Origin: Paraburkholderia sp. BL9I2N2
GTDB lineage: Bacteria; Pseudomonadota; Gammaproteobacteria; Burkholderiales; Burkholderiaceae
DNA length: 64,000 nt
Reading direction: 5' to 3'
Assembly: GCF_004339745.1 (NCBI RefSeq)
Contig: NZ_SMGP01000004.1
Location: forward strand, 124,001-188,000
Shown here: one piece after another, positions 50,426 through 58,735 of the stretch
Layout of the letters: every line of letters starts with the position of its first letter
Numbering within the stretch: position 1 is the first letter of the stretch
The notes under the pieces: model-generated
Databases searched by the model: none
Told to the model about the DNA's origin: nothing
The model's input: the letters and a program-made list of their open reading frames with translations, nothing else
Translations under genes and position numbers: made by a program

Positions 50426-51196
50426 CTATGCCTTGCCTTCGATCGTTACGGTTCCGAGCGGATACACTTTGCCGGGTTGCGCGACCCAGTCGAGATAGTC
50501 GGCGCGCGCGCCGGGAAAACCGATCATGGTCCAGCTCGCGGCGTGCTTGTTGCCGCCATGAATCGGATCGGAGAAATAGCCTTCTTTGGTGTTCTGCCAC
50601 AGCAACGCGATGAAATGACCGGCCGAGGTTTGCTCGAATTTGACCTTGCGGCTATCCATGCCATGCAGCAACGTGTCCTGTTGCGCGGTCGTCAATTGCA
50701 CAAACGGCTTGCCGCCGAAGTGCGCCTTGCAATAGGCGTCGAGCGCCGCGATTCCGGTGCGGTACAGGTCGCGAGGGGTCATGGGACTTTGATAGCCGGC
50801 GAGCGGCGTGGCATCGGGATGAAACGGGCCATGCATATACCACGCTGCCGCATGACCGAACGCGCCTTCCATCTGCCGGTCGATGAACGCCGCGACGTCG
50901 AGTTCGAGCGCGCCCGGACCTTCGGCATCGGCGGGAATCAGGCGGTCGATCGCGGCTTGCAGCACGCTCCACTCGTCGGGCTTGAAGAACTTCGGCTGGT
51001 ACGGTTTCGCGCTAGAACCGTCGGTTCCAGCGGTGGCTGACGTTGACGCCGATGCCGATGCCGTCACGCCGCCGGGCCGATCACACGCAGCAAGGCCGCC
51101 CGCCACCGGCAACACCGCGACGCTTTTGATCAGGAACCGGCGCCGCGATGATGCTTTGGGAGGCACTGCTGACGCGGCGGCGGGTTTATCGTCCAT
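50426..51196 (-). CDS. Small (gamma) subunit of a gluconate 2-dehydrogenase-like enzyme
   Basis: A 256-residue protein of the gluconate 2-dehydrogenase subunit-3 family. The Tat signal is SSRRRFLIKS (16-25), followed by a hydrophobic run ending GGLAAC, which may also be a lipobox. The mature domain has FFKPDEWSVLQAAIDRLIPADAEGPGALELDVAAFIDRQM and HGGNKHAASWTMIGFPGARADYLDW. It chaperones or anchors the large subunit and carries it through Tat. It lies 64 bp before the GMC gene. Confidence 0.92.
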   Translation of the reverse strand: MDDKPAAASAVPPKASSRRRFLIKSVAVLPVAGGLAACDRPGGVTASASASTSATAGTDGSSAKPYQPKFFKPDEWSVLQAAIDRLIPADAEGPGALELDVAAFIDRQMEGAFGHAAAWYMHGPFHPDATPLAGYQSPMTPRDLYRTGIAALDAYCKAHFGGKPFVQLTTAQQDTLLHGMDSRKVKFEQTSAGHFIALLWQNTKEGYFSDPIHGGNKHAASWTMIGFPGARADYLDWVAQPGKVYPLGTVTIEGKA

Positions 51197-51295
51197 GATG
51201 AACTTCTCCGTGCATTAAAAAGGCATCCTGATCGATCTGGCTTGAGAGCAAGATGGTCGACCAGCGTAAGCGCCGCGAAACGGCGCCCCCCGTCT

Positions 51296-51841
51296 TTACT
51301 TCAACGCGTCCGCGCCTGCCTTGCAGATATCCGCATCCTGGTCGCCGCTGCCGCCGCTGCATCCGATCGCGCCCACGATCTTGCCGCCCATCACGAGCGG
51401 ATAGCCACCGGGAGAAGCGGCCAATGAAGGATCGAGTGTCGCGGAATAGGTGTGGCCGGTTTCGAAGGCGTTATAGAACGTGCGCGTATCGCGACGAAAG
51501 CGCGCGGCGGTCGCGGCTTTGCGCAGCGCGATTTTCGGCGACGCGTTCTGCGTGTTGTCCATCTTGGCGAACGCCACCAGTTCTCCGCTCGGATCGGTCA
51601 CGGCAATGGCTTCCGGCCAGCCGTGCCGCGCGGCCTCGGCTTCGGCGGCTTCGAGCGCCTGGTTGGCGTTTTGCAGGCTGATCGGCATGCCGTATGGAAT
51701 ATCGAACGGCGAGTGCGCCGGCAGGCCACCAGCCGACGGTTGCGACGCGGGCGTCTGCGCGATGGCGTTCGTGCCGCTCAGTGCCGCGCACAGCGAGAAC
51801 AGCGCGGACAACGAGGCTTGGATGATTCGCTTGCTGGTCAT
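51296..51841 (-). CDS. Secreted GlcG/HbpS-like heme-binding protein
   Basis: A 181-residue exported protein of the GlcG/HbpS family: signal peptide (cleavage AIA-Q, about residue 28), then NANQALEAAEAEAARHGWPEAIAVTDPSGELVAFAKMD, and GGKIVGAIGCSGGSGDQDADICKAG at the C-terminus. The start at 51841 follows AGGGGAA. HbpS-like proteins bind heme or degrade it in some species; in this operon it may assist the cytochrome/flavin dehydrogenase. The gap to the next gene is 99 bp on each side, same strand. Confidence 0.87.
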   Translation of the reverse strand: MTSKRIIQASLSALFSLCAALSGTNAIAQTPASQPSAGGLPAHSPFDIPYGMPISLQNANQALEAAEAEAARHGWPEAIAVTDPSGELVAFAKMDNTQNASPKIALRKAATAARFRRDTRTFYNAFETGHTYSATLDPSLAASPGGYPLVMGGKIVGAIGCSGGSGDQDADICKAGADALK

Positions 51842-51939
51842 ATTGGATTCCCCTGTGTGGCCGATAAAAGGCGTCGAGCATTGGCGGTCGGTGACAGCTT
51901 CGCCCGATGCGTCAAACACATCGGGCGAAGCGCGTCACG

Positions 51940-52677
51940 TCAGTCGACCGAAGTCCAGCGCGTACCCAGCGCTTCCGTGATGGCGGCGGTGTCGAAGCGA
52001 TACGCCATCAGCGCAGCGAAGCCGCGCCGTCCGTCGATCGACGCAGCCGCACTCGTGAAGCCATGCTTCGCGATCATCGCGGCTTCGAGCGCGTCCGCTG
52101 CGGCCTTGCCAATCTCGATCGCTTCCATCGCGTGGTCCGCGTTGTGCGCGAGTCCCGCGGCCTGGGTTGCGGCGACGCCGAGCGCATGACGTGTATGCAC
52201 TTCGTCCAGATGCAGCAGGCGCGAGACCGCCAGCACCGCGCCCAGCAAGCCCACTGAGGACGCCACGTTCCAGCGCACACGGAATTCAGCGCTATCGACC
52301 GCGCTGAGAATGCGCGCGGCGGCTTCGATACCGATCGCGGCGGCGGCGATCGCGTCGCTCTCTGATGAGCCGAGCGTGTCCCCGGCTACGATCACGGCGG
52401 CGAGCACCGGCATCGCCGGCGACGCGGCGGCTTGCGTCGCCAGCGACGTGCCGAGAATCCATGCGCGGGTGCGCGAGTCGGTCGCCGCGCTGCCTTGCGA
52501 TTGCAGCAGGGCGCTGATCTGCTCGGTGGAACGCGTCGCCGGATCGGTGATCAGGCGCGCGTGGGTGAGCGCGTCGCGCGCGGCGTCGAGTGCGGCGTCG
52601 GCCGAAGCGGGCAGCGCGGCGATGGCGAAGCCGACGAGCGCGTCGGACACGACGGAATGTTGAGCGGCGTTATGCAT
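51940..52677 (-). CDS. MmgE/PrpD helical-domain-only protein (3 of 4, short)
   Basis: A 245-residue protein that matches only the helical first domain of MmgE/PrpD. It keeps GTSLATQAAASPAMPVLAAVIVAGDTLGSSESDAIAAAAIGIEAAARI and RWNVASSVGLLGAVLAVSRLLHLDE, but has no C-terminal alpha/beta domain. The usual GHxxDFDDT active-site stretch is not seen. It is a distinct gene with its own ATG overlapping the preceding full-length MmgE/PrpD stop by 8 nt. It may form a heteromer with that protein or be a degenerating copy. Nothing suggests a frameshift within it. Confidence 0.82.
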   Translation of the reverse strand: MHNAAQHSVVSDALVGFAIAALPASADAALDAARDALTHARLITDPATRSTEQISALLQSQGSAATDSRTRAWILGTSLATQAAASPAMPVLAAVIVAGDTLGSSESDAIAAAAIGIEAAARILSAVDSAEFRVRWNVASSVGLLGAVLAVSRLLHLDEVHTRHALGVAATQAAGLAHNADHAMEAIEIGKAAADALEAAMIAKHGFTSAAASIDGRRGFAALMAYRFDTAAITEALGTRWTSVD

Positions 52678-54025
52678 GATTCAATTCTCCGGCGGGAGCG
52701 CACAGTGCGAAGAGCGCGTCGAGGTTGGCGGCGCTGTCGAGTGTCGCCACGGCGGATGCGAGTTGCGCGGCGGTGCCGTCGCCAAGCAGCGGATCCACGA
52801 GCAGACGGACCTTGTTCATCAGCTCGTCGTCGGTCAGCGGACGCGCGAGGCTGCCGCGCGCATGTTCGACGTGATGTTCGACGACCGTGCCGTCCTTCAG
52901 CGTCGCCGCGATAAAGACTTCGTCGCGATTGACCGATGCGTCGGGCGCGAGCTTGGTGAGCGCGCGCACGGCTGTAACGTCGTCCTGCACCACGCGCGCG
53001 TCTTCGTATTGCGCGAGGCCGACCTGACCGTCGCACAGTGCGGCCGCCACGCCGTGAATCGCGCTGAAGCGCGCCTGCAGGCCGTCCTTCGGCTGCGGGT
53101 TGCCCATCAGTTCGGGCACGAGCGGGTGGCAGCGCAGCGTGATCGATTCGATCGACTGCACGTCGTCGATTTGCGGCGCGAGCGCGAGTCCCGCGTCGAT
53201 CGCCGGATGCGCGACGATGCCGCACGGGTACGGCTTGTACGTGTTGAAAAGCAGTTCCCAGCGCTCGCCGAACGCGCCGTTCATCAGCTCGAAATCAACC
53301 TTGGTCGACATCGAATGCGAGTAGCCGCCGGCGGCTTCGAAAATATCGGCGGCGGCGCGCTGGCCGTGCTGCGCGAGACGCGCGGCCGCAATGCCGTTCG
53401 CAGCCGCCTTGCCGGGGTGATAGGGCTTGGTCATCGTGCCGAACGCTTCGCGCTGACCGACGAACATCGAGGCGGCGATCGACACTGCTTGCGTCAACCC
53501 CGCTTCGTCGAGACCGAGCAGCAGCGCGGCCGTCACCGCGCAGCCGATCACGCCGCACGTGCCGGTGATGTGCCAACCGCGGTCGTAGTGTTCCGGCGAG
53601 ATCGAGACGCCGACCCGCAACTGCGCTTCGCAGCCGAGCGTGAAGGCCGTCAGCGCGGCGGCGCCGGTGGGCCGCGTGTCGGGTACAAGCGCCGTCAGCA
53701 CGGCGAGCACCGAAGCGGCCGGGTGAATGACGGTCGCGAGATGGGTATCGTCGAAATCGTCGAGATGGCCCGCAAAGCCGGTCGCGAGTGCGGAAAAATG
53801 CAGATCGACTTTTTCGCTGCGGCCCGGCACCGGCGCGATTTGCGCCACGCCTAGCTCATGGGCGGCGGCGAGGATCGCGTCGACACCAGGATGCCGCGAT
53901 GCGCCGATCGAAGTGCCGATCACATTGATCAAAGAACGCCTGGCTTCCTCTGCGACCGGGACCGGCAGCGGACGCTGCGCCAGTGCGAAAAGGCCGTGCG
54001 CGAATGCGGCGGCGATGGAACTCAT
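52670..54025 (-). CDS. MmgE/PrpD-family protein (4 of 4)
   Basis: A 451-residue full-length MmgE/PrpD protein: GFAGHLDDFDDTHLATVIHPAASVLAVLTAL, GWHITGTCGVIGCAVTAALLLGL, FGTMTKPYHPGKAAANG, YKPYPCGIVAHPAIDAGLAL. It has the same motif set as the 40822-42183 protein. It overlaps the MFS gene upstream (ATGA) and the short MmgE/PrpD gene downstream. The likely reaction is dehydration, decarboxylation or epimerisation of a small carboxylate brought in by the carrier. Confidence 0.9.
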   Translation of the reverse strand: MSSIAAAFAHGLFALAQRPLPVPVAEEARRSLINVIGTSIGASRHPGVDAILAAAHELGVAQIAPVPGRSEKVDLHFSALATGFAGHLDDFDDTHLATVIHPAASVLAVLTALVPDTRPTGAAALTAFTLGCEAQLRVGVSISPEHYDRGWHITGTCGVIGCAVTAALLLGLDEAGLTQAVSIAASMFVGQREAFGTMTKPYHPGKAAANGIAAARLAQHGQRAAADIFEAAGGYSHSMSTKVDFELMNGAFGERWELLFNTYKPYPCGIVAHPAIDAGLALAPQIDDVQSIESITLRCHPLVPELMGNPQPKDGLQARFSAIHGVAAALCDGQVGLAQYEDARVVQDDVTAVRALTKLAPDASVNRDEVFIAATLKDGTVVEHHVEHARGSLARPLTDDELMNKVRLLVDPLLGDGTAAQLASAVATLDSAANLDALFALCAPAGELNHA

Positions 54026-55437
54026 TGAGACAACTCCTCCAGACGAATGCCGTTGGTCTTCGGCCCTAGCAGCCCGACCATCACGACGATCACAAACATG
54101 GCTGACGAAATCAGCACGAACACGGCGGGCACGCCCGAATGCTTCAGCAATGCCGCCACCCAGAAACCGACGAAGATCGAACTCAGACGGCTCCAGCTAA
54201 AAACGAAACCCACGGCGCGGGCGCGAATCCGGGTCGGATACAGCTCGGCCTGATAGGTGTGAAAGATGCCGATCAGCCAGTTGTTCGCGATGGTCACGGC
54301 GCTGCCGAACAGCAGGATCAGCACCGGTTCGCGCACCATGCCGAACAGCACGCCGGCCACCGCGACGACGATCGCGCAGCCGACCAGTTGCCACTTGCGC
54401 TGGACGCGCTCGGCGCACGCCATCGCGCCGAGCGCGCCAAGCGGCGTCGCGAACGCGATCACCATTGTGTAGAGCAGCGAATGCGTGATCGTGATGCCCT
54501 TCGTGTAGAGCAGCACCGGCACCCACGCACCGAATCCGTACACGCCGAAGGTCTGGAAGAAGTTGAAGAACGACAGCATCACCGTGCGGCTGAAGTAGCG
54601 GCCCTTCCACATCTCCGACCATGAACCGCTGTGCTCGCCGGCGGGCGGTTCCGGCGTGTGTTGCGCGGGTGCCTGCAACGCGCGGCCGGTTTCGGCGACC
54701 ACGCGGGCCTCGATCGCATCGACGATGGCGCGCGCCTCGTCGACACGGCCTTTGCTTTCGAGCCAGCGCGGCGATTCCGGCAACCCGCGCCGCATGAACC
54801 AGATCAGCACGGCGCCCGCCGAGCCGATGATCATCACCCAGCGCCAGCCTTCGAGACCGAGAATGGTGTGCGGCACGAGCAGAAACGACAGCACCGCGAC
54901 GGTCGGCACGGACGTCAGGATCACGAGGATGCTGAACGCGCTGTAGCGGCCGCGCGTGTGATTCGGCGTCAGCTCGGAAATATAAGTGTCGACAGTAATG
55001 AGCTGCACGCCGATTCCGAGGCCCGCGACGAAGCGCCAGAGATCCATGGATTCCGGTGAATGCTGGAACGCGGCGGCGAAGGTCGCGACCGAATAGATCA
55101 GCATCGCGCAGGTGAACACGGCGCGTCGTCCGAAGCGGTCGGTGAAGCCGCCGAGCGCCACCGTGCCGACGAACATCCCGGCGAAAAACGAGCCGAGAAA
55201 GCTGGCGAAGCCGTTGACATCGAACAGGCCCGCCGTGGTGGCGCGGTACAGACCACTGCCGATGAGTCCCAGTGAGATATAGGCCGCCATGAACATTTCA
55301 TAAAACTCGAACCAGCCGCCGATCGCGATGCGCGCGACGAGGCCGCTGAAATAACGCGTCGGCGGCAGGCGGTCGAGCCGCGCTGAAACGCTGGCTTCGA
55401 CGCCGGTCCTTCCGGCGATCTCCTTTTCCATGTACAT
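54022..55437 (-). CDS. MFS transporter (sugar-porter/AAHS-like)
   Basis: A 471-residue carrier with 12 helices: GGWFEFYEMFMAAYISLGLI, FTDRFGRRAVFT, GLGIGVQLITVDTYISELTPNHTRGRY and GLPESPRWLE. A long central loop (about 230-270) separates the halves. The start at 55437 (MYMEKE) follows CAGGAGACAGACGCG; the frame upstream crosses the operator. The first gene of the seven-gene run, with the AGTGTCGACACT palindrome 38 bp upstream of its start. Confidence 0.9.
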   Translation of the reverse strand: MYMEKEIAGRTGVEASVSARLDRLPPTRYFSGLVARIAIGGWFEFYEMFMAAYISLGLIGSGLYRATTAGLFDVNGFASFLGSFFAGMFVGTVALGGFTDRFGRRAVFTCAMLIYSVATFAAAFQHSPESMDLWRFVAGLGIGVQLITVDTYISELTPNHTRGRYSAFSILVILTSVPTVAVLSFLLVPHTILGLEGWRWVMIIGSAGAVLIWFMRRGLPESPRWLESKGRVDEARAIVDAIEARVVAETGRALQAPAQHTPEPPAGEHSGSWSEMWKGRYFSRTVMLSFFNFFQTFGVYGFGAWVPVLLYTKGITITHSLLYTMVIAFATPLGALGAMACAERVQRKWQLVGCAIVVAVAGVLFGMVREPVLILLFGSAVTIANNWLIGIFHTYQAELYPTRIRARAVGFVFSWSRLSSIFVGFWVAALLKHSGVPAVFVLISSAMFVIVVMVGLLGPKTNGIRLEELSQ

Positions 55438-55475
55438 CGCGTCTGTCTCCTGATGGACTGATGTCCTATATTGGT

Positions 55476-55487
55476 AGTGTCGACACT
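55476..55487. promoter_or_regulatory. Operator AGTGTCGACACT
   Basis: A perfect 12-bp palindrome in the divergent gap between the MFS start (55437) and the FCD regulator (55656). On the minus strand TTGGCG lies upstream and TATAGG downstream (19 bp apart), so the site sits within the promoter spacer. Related TGTGCACA (55541-55548) and TGTCGACA (55667-55674, inside the regulator's first codons) occur nearby. Confidence 0.6.
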
Positions 55488-55655
55488 TTCGCCAAGTGTA
55501 TGGTGAATCTCGGGTGAATTTCAAGAGATATTCGATAAACTGTGCACACTTGTGGAAATCGGGCAGGGTGCCGTACCGGGCTGGCCGGGCGTCGGTTTGC
55601 TAGAATCCGTCCACGCAGCCGGGCGCCACGCCAAGAGATATCGAGGAAGAAAGGG

Positions 55656-56348
55656 ATGGACGAAACTGTCGACACACACGACGAAGAGGAGCAGGGCGAC
55701 GCATCGCCGGTCGGGGAGATCGTCGACTGGGTGGCGCGCGGCATCATCGAAGGCCGGCTGCAACCGGGCGACGACCTGAATTCGGTCGATCTCGCCAAGC
55801 GCTTCAACGTCAGCCGCACGCCGGTGCGCGAAGCGCTGTTCGTGCTGAACCGCGAACGGCTGGTCGACTGGTCGCCGCGGCGGCGCCCGCGCGTGTCGTC
55901 GATGAGCCTCACGGAAGTGCGTGAGATCTATCAACTGCGCGTGTTGCTATATGGGCAGGTGTCGCTCGCGATCGTCGAGCACGCCACGGCCGAGGACATC
56001 GATTCGTTGTGGCGCGCGCACGCGCGTCTCGCCGACGCGGCCGCGCGCGCCGACGTCGACGGTTATTTCTGGGCCAATGTGGCGTTTCGCGATGAGGAAC
56101 TGCGGGTGAGCCGCAACGGCATCTTCAAGGAAGTGCTCGATTCGATGCGGATGCGCACCAACCGGCTGCGGCATCTCAGCACGTCGTTGCCCGGACGGAT
56201 GCAGCGCTCGTGCGCCGACCACCAACGGCTGTGCGAGGCGTATGCCGAGCGCGACGGCACGCTCGCGGCGGCGCTCAACCGGTCGATCGTGTTGACTGCG
56301 CTGCAGGCCATCGAGCAGGTGTGGGACACGGATTTCGGTAAGGGTTGA
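55656..56348 (+). CDS. GntR-family regulator, FCD subgroup (second island)
   Basis: A 230-residue regulator. The helix-turn-helix (about 20-85) includes IVDWVARGIIEGRLQPGDDLNSVDLAKRFNVSRTPVREALFVLNRERLV, and the FCD domain follows. ATG 55656 is preceded by AGGAAGAAAGGG; the frame upstream is open to 55542 without a site. The acidic N-terminus (DETVDTHDEEEQGD) is unusual. It probably controls the divergent MFS-MmgE/PrpD-dehydrogenase run through AGTGTCGACACT. Confidence 0.92.
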   Translation: MDETVDTHDEEEQGDASPVGEIVDWVARGIIEGRLQPGDDLNSVDLAKRFNVSRTPVREALFVLNRERLVDWSPRRRPRVSSMSLTEVREIYQLRVLLYGQVSLAIVEHATAEDIDSLWRAHARLADAAARADVDGYFWANVAFRDEELRVSRNGIFKEVLDSMRMRTNRLRHLSTSLPGRMQRSCADHQRLCEAYAERDGTLAAALNRSIVLTALQAIEQVWDTDFGKG

Positions 56349-56501
56349 CGCGCGTCTTCTGTGCGTCTAAAGGCAAGCCGGGGTTCATTCAGCCAGACGT
56401 TGTCAACGGTGAAGACTGGTTCTGCTGCCTGGGGGGACCTTCAGGATGAAGTTCGGTCCCGTGCGTTTAGCGACAAGCACGGGACCTGCACAGCATGTCA
56501 T

Positions 56502-56849
56502 TCATTTGCCGAAGTACGGCGTGCAGAAGCTGGCCGGACCGACACAGGTCGATTGCATCGCCGTGTGCGCCGGACCACCCGACGACGTGCTGTTGGCCGG
56601 CACACCGCCGTAGCCTTGGGGCGCCTGCTGGTCAACGGATTGCGCTGCGACTTTCGCTTCGGCGGCCTGGATGTCGGCCGGATAGTTCGCGTCGTCGGAT
56701 CGCGCCGGGTTATAGCCGGCCCGTTCCACCTGCACGAGATCGTTGCGGACCTCGGCACGTGTCACCGGACCGTTGGATTGCGCGAAGCTGAGCACTGGAG
56801 CGGACAAGGCGGCGGCAGCGAGGGCGAGGCAAGCAAGAGCTTTCTTCAT
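56502..56849 (-). CDS. DUF4148-family secreted small protein
   Basis: A 115-residue exported protein with a signal peptide (cleavage SFA-Q, about residue 23) followed by the DUF4148 pattern: VTRAEVRNDLVQVERAGYNPARSDDANYPADIQAAEAKVAAQ. Such proteins are abundant in Burkholderia and relatives; the function is unknown. The C-terminal half is Gly/Ser/Pro-rich with two cysteines. It stands alone. The gap to 57054 holds nothing clear. Confidence 0.85.
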   Translation of the reverse strand: MKKALACLALAAAALSAPVLSFAQSNGPVTRAEVRNDLVQVERAGYNPARSDDANYPADIQAAEAKVAAQSVDQQAPQGYGGVPANSTSSGGPAHTAMQSTCVGPASFCTPYFGK

Positions 56850-57053
56850 GATCTAGACTCCGAAATAAATACAATGGGTGACTGATGGAAATTCGCTGAA
56901 TAGCAGCAGCTACTTCGACGCTACTGGTATTGCGCGGGTCTTTCTTCCCTGAGCGTCTGGAAGCCATATTGCGCTTCTGCAAATGGCGCGATCCCCACCG
57001 GTTCATTACGAAATTGACATGTAGAGCCTGCCCCTGGTCCGGGTTGCGGGCGC

Positions 57054-58604
57054 TTACTCGAGCACCGCCTCGATCAGGCGTGGGCCACGCTGCGCTATCG
57101 CCGAGACGAACGCCTGCTCGAACGCCCGACGGGAATTCGCGCGCACGGCGTCGACACCCAGGCCTTGCCCAATCGAAACCCAGTCCAGCGTCGGTGTGCC
57201 CAGATCGAGCATGGCGCCCGAGTTCGGTCCATTCGAAGACGCGCCCACGCGGACTAGTTCGTTGTTCAGCACCTTGTAACCGCGATTGGCGAACACGACG
57301 GTCACGATGTCGAGGTTCTCGCGCGCCTGAGTCCAGAGCGACTGGACGGTGTACATCGCGCTGCCGTCGCCGACCAGCGTCACAACCTTGCGGTCCGGAC
57401 GCGCAATAGCCGCGCCGGTCGACACTGGCATCATGCTGCCGATCGCACCGCCGGTCAGGTTCAGAAAATCATGCGGTGCTGCGTTGTTCAGGAGGTCGTA
57501 GTAAGGCAGGGTCGACGAAACGCCCTCATCGGCCACGATCGCGTTCGCGGGCAGGTGCATGGCGACGACCTGCGCAATGCTTTTCGCGTCGAGTGCGCCG
57601 TCGAGCGACAACGGGATCGCTTGCCGCGTGATGATGCGGCCCTCGGCGCCTCGTGCATCCACGGCATCCATGAGCGCGGCGAGTGCGGCTGCGCCGTCTT
57701 CGTGCGGATGGCTTAGCACGGCGATCTCGCAACCGTCGGGCGTCAGCCAGCTGGGTTTGTCGGGATACGCGAAGAAACTGACCGGAGGACGTGCGCCGAC
57801 CAGAATCAGCAGCTCTGTCCCGGCCAGGAATTCGGCGGCGTGCTCGCCGAAGTAGGGAAGCCGCTCGACCTGCACGCGACCCGCGCCGCGTTCCAAACGA
57901 GGTGCAAACGTATCGGACACCAGCCGCGCGCCGGTCTTCGCCGCGATTTTGCCCGCTGCGACCAGACCTTCGCCGAGAAGCGCGTCGCCTCTAACCAGGA
58001 GCACTGCTTTTGACCCTGCCTGCAGTTTGCTGGCTACGCGATCGATAGTCGAACCGGCTGCGTGTGTGCGCGGCTGAAGCGGCAGCGGAGCTGCAACTTC
58101 AACGGCGGGATCCCAGGCGGTGTCGGCCGGGAGAATCAGCGTTGCGATCTTCCCCGGCGCCTCCCGCGCGGCGCGGACGGCGCGTGCCGCATCCGCGCCG
58201 ACGGAACGGGCGCTCGTGGACGAATGCACCCAGTCCGACACCGGGCGTGCAAATCCGGCGATGTCCGACGCGAGCGGCGCGTCGTACCTTGCGTGCGACG
58301 ACGCGTGGTCGCCGACGATATTCACGATCGGACTGGAGGCGCGGCGCGCGTTGTGGAGATTGCTCAGACCGTTTGCCAGCCCCGGTCCCAGATGCAGGAG
58401 CGTGGCGGCCGGCTTGCCGGCCATGCGTGCGTAGCCGTCGGCGGCGCCCGTGACGACGTTTTCCTGAAGCCCCAACACGGGTCGCATTTCTTTCACCGCA
58501 TCGAGCGCTGCGACGAAATGCATTTCCGATGTGCCCGGGTTTCCAAAACAGACTTCCACGTCGCTGGCAACCAGCGACTTCAGCAGACTTTCTGCACCGT
58601 TCAT
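57054..58604 (-). CDS. ThDP-dependent enzyme (acetolactate synthase/decarboxylase-like)
   Basis: A 516-residue thiamine-diphosphate enzyme with the three-domain layout of the acetolactate synthase/benzoylformate decarboxylase group. The cofactor-activating Glu48 is in GLQENVVTGAADGYAR, and the metal/ThDP motif is VGDGSAMYTVQSLWTQARENLDIVTVVFANRGY. It begins with FGNPGTSEMHF, which is typical of stand-alone members annotated as acetolactate synthase large subunit but lacking a regulatory subunit gene nearby. ATG 58604 follows TTTGGAGC. It is divergent from the LysR gene at 58736; the 2-oxoacid substrate is unknown. Confidence 0.9.
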   Translation of the reverse strand: MNGAESLLKSLVASDVEVCFGNPGTSEMHFVAALDAVKEMRPVLGLQENVVTGAADGYARMAGKPAATLLHLGPGLANGLSNLHNARRASSPIVNIVGDHASSHARYDAPLASDIAGFARPVSDWVHSSTSARSVGADAARAVRAAREAPGKIATLILPADTAWDPAVEVAAPLPLQPRTHAAGSTIDRVASKLQAGSKAVLLVRGDALLGEGLVAAGKIAAKTGARLVSDTFAPRLERGAGRVQVERLPYFGEHAAEFLAGTELLILVGARPPVSFFAYPDKPSWLTPDGCEIAVLSHPHEDGAAALAALMDAVDARGAEGRIITRQAIPLSLDGALDAKSIAQVVAMHLPANAIVADEGVSSTLPYYDLLNNAAPHDFLNLTGGAIGSMMPVSTGAAIARPDRKVVTLVGDGSAMYTVQSLWTQARENLDIVTVVFANRGYKVLNNELVRVGASSNGPNSGAMLDLGTPTLDWVSIGQGLGVDAVRANSRRAFEQAFVSAIAQRGPRLIEAVLE

Positions 58605-58735
58605 GGTGTTGCTCCAAAGATGTCGAAAAGGGGCGCCGCTGTCTGATGGATTCGGACGCAGTGCCGGCTTGACGATCATTCTCGACAGTCCTACTGTGAG
58701 TAACAATCGAGTCCAATTGGAAACTTAGTTACATC

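Noticed and set aside
52676..53854. A 392-codon plus-strand frame over the MmgE/PrpD gene at 52670
   Set aside because: Antisense shadow with no start context or domain.
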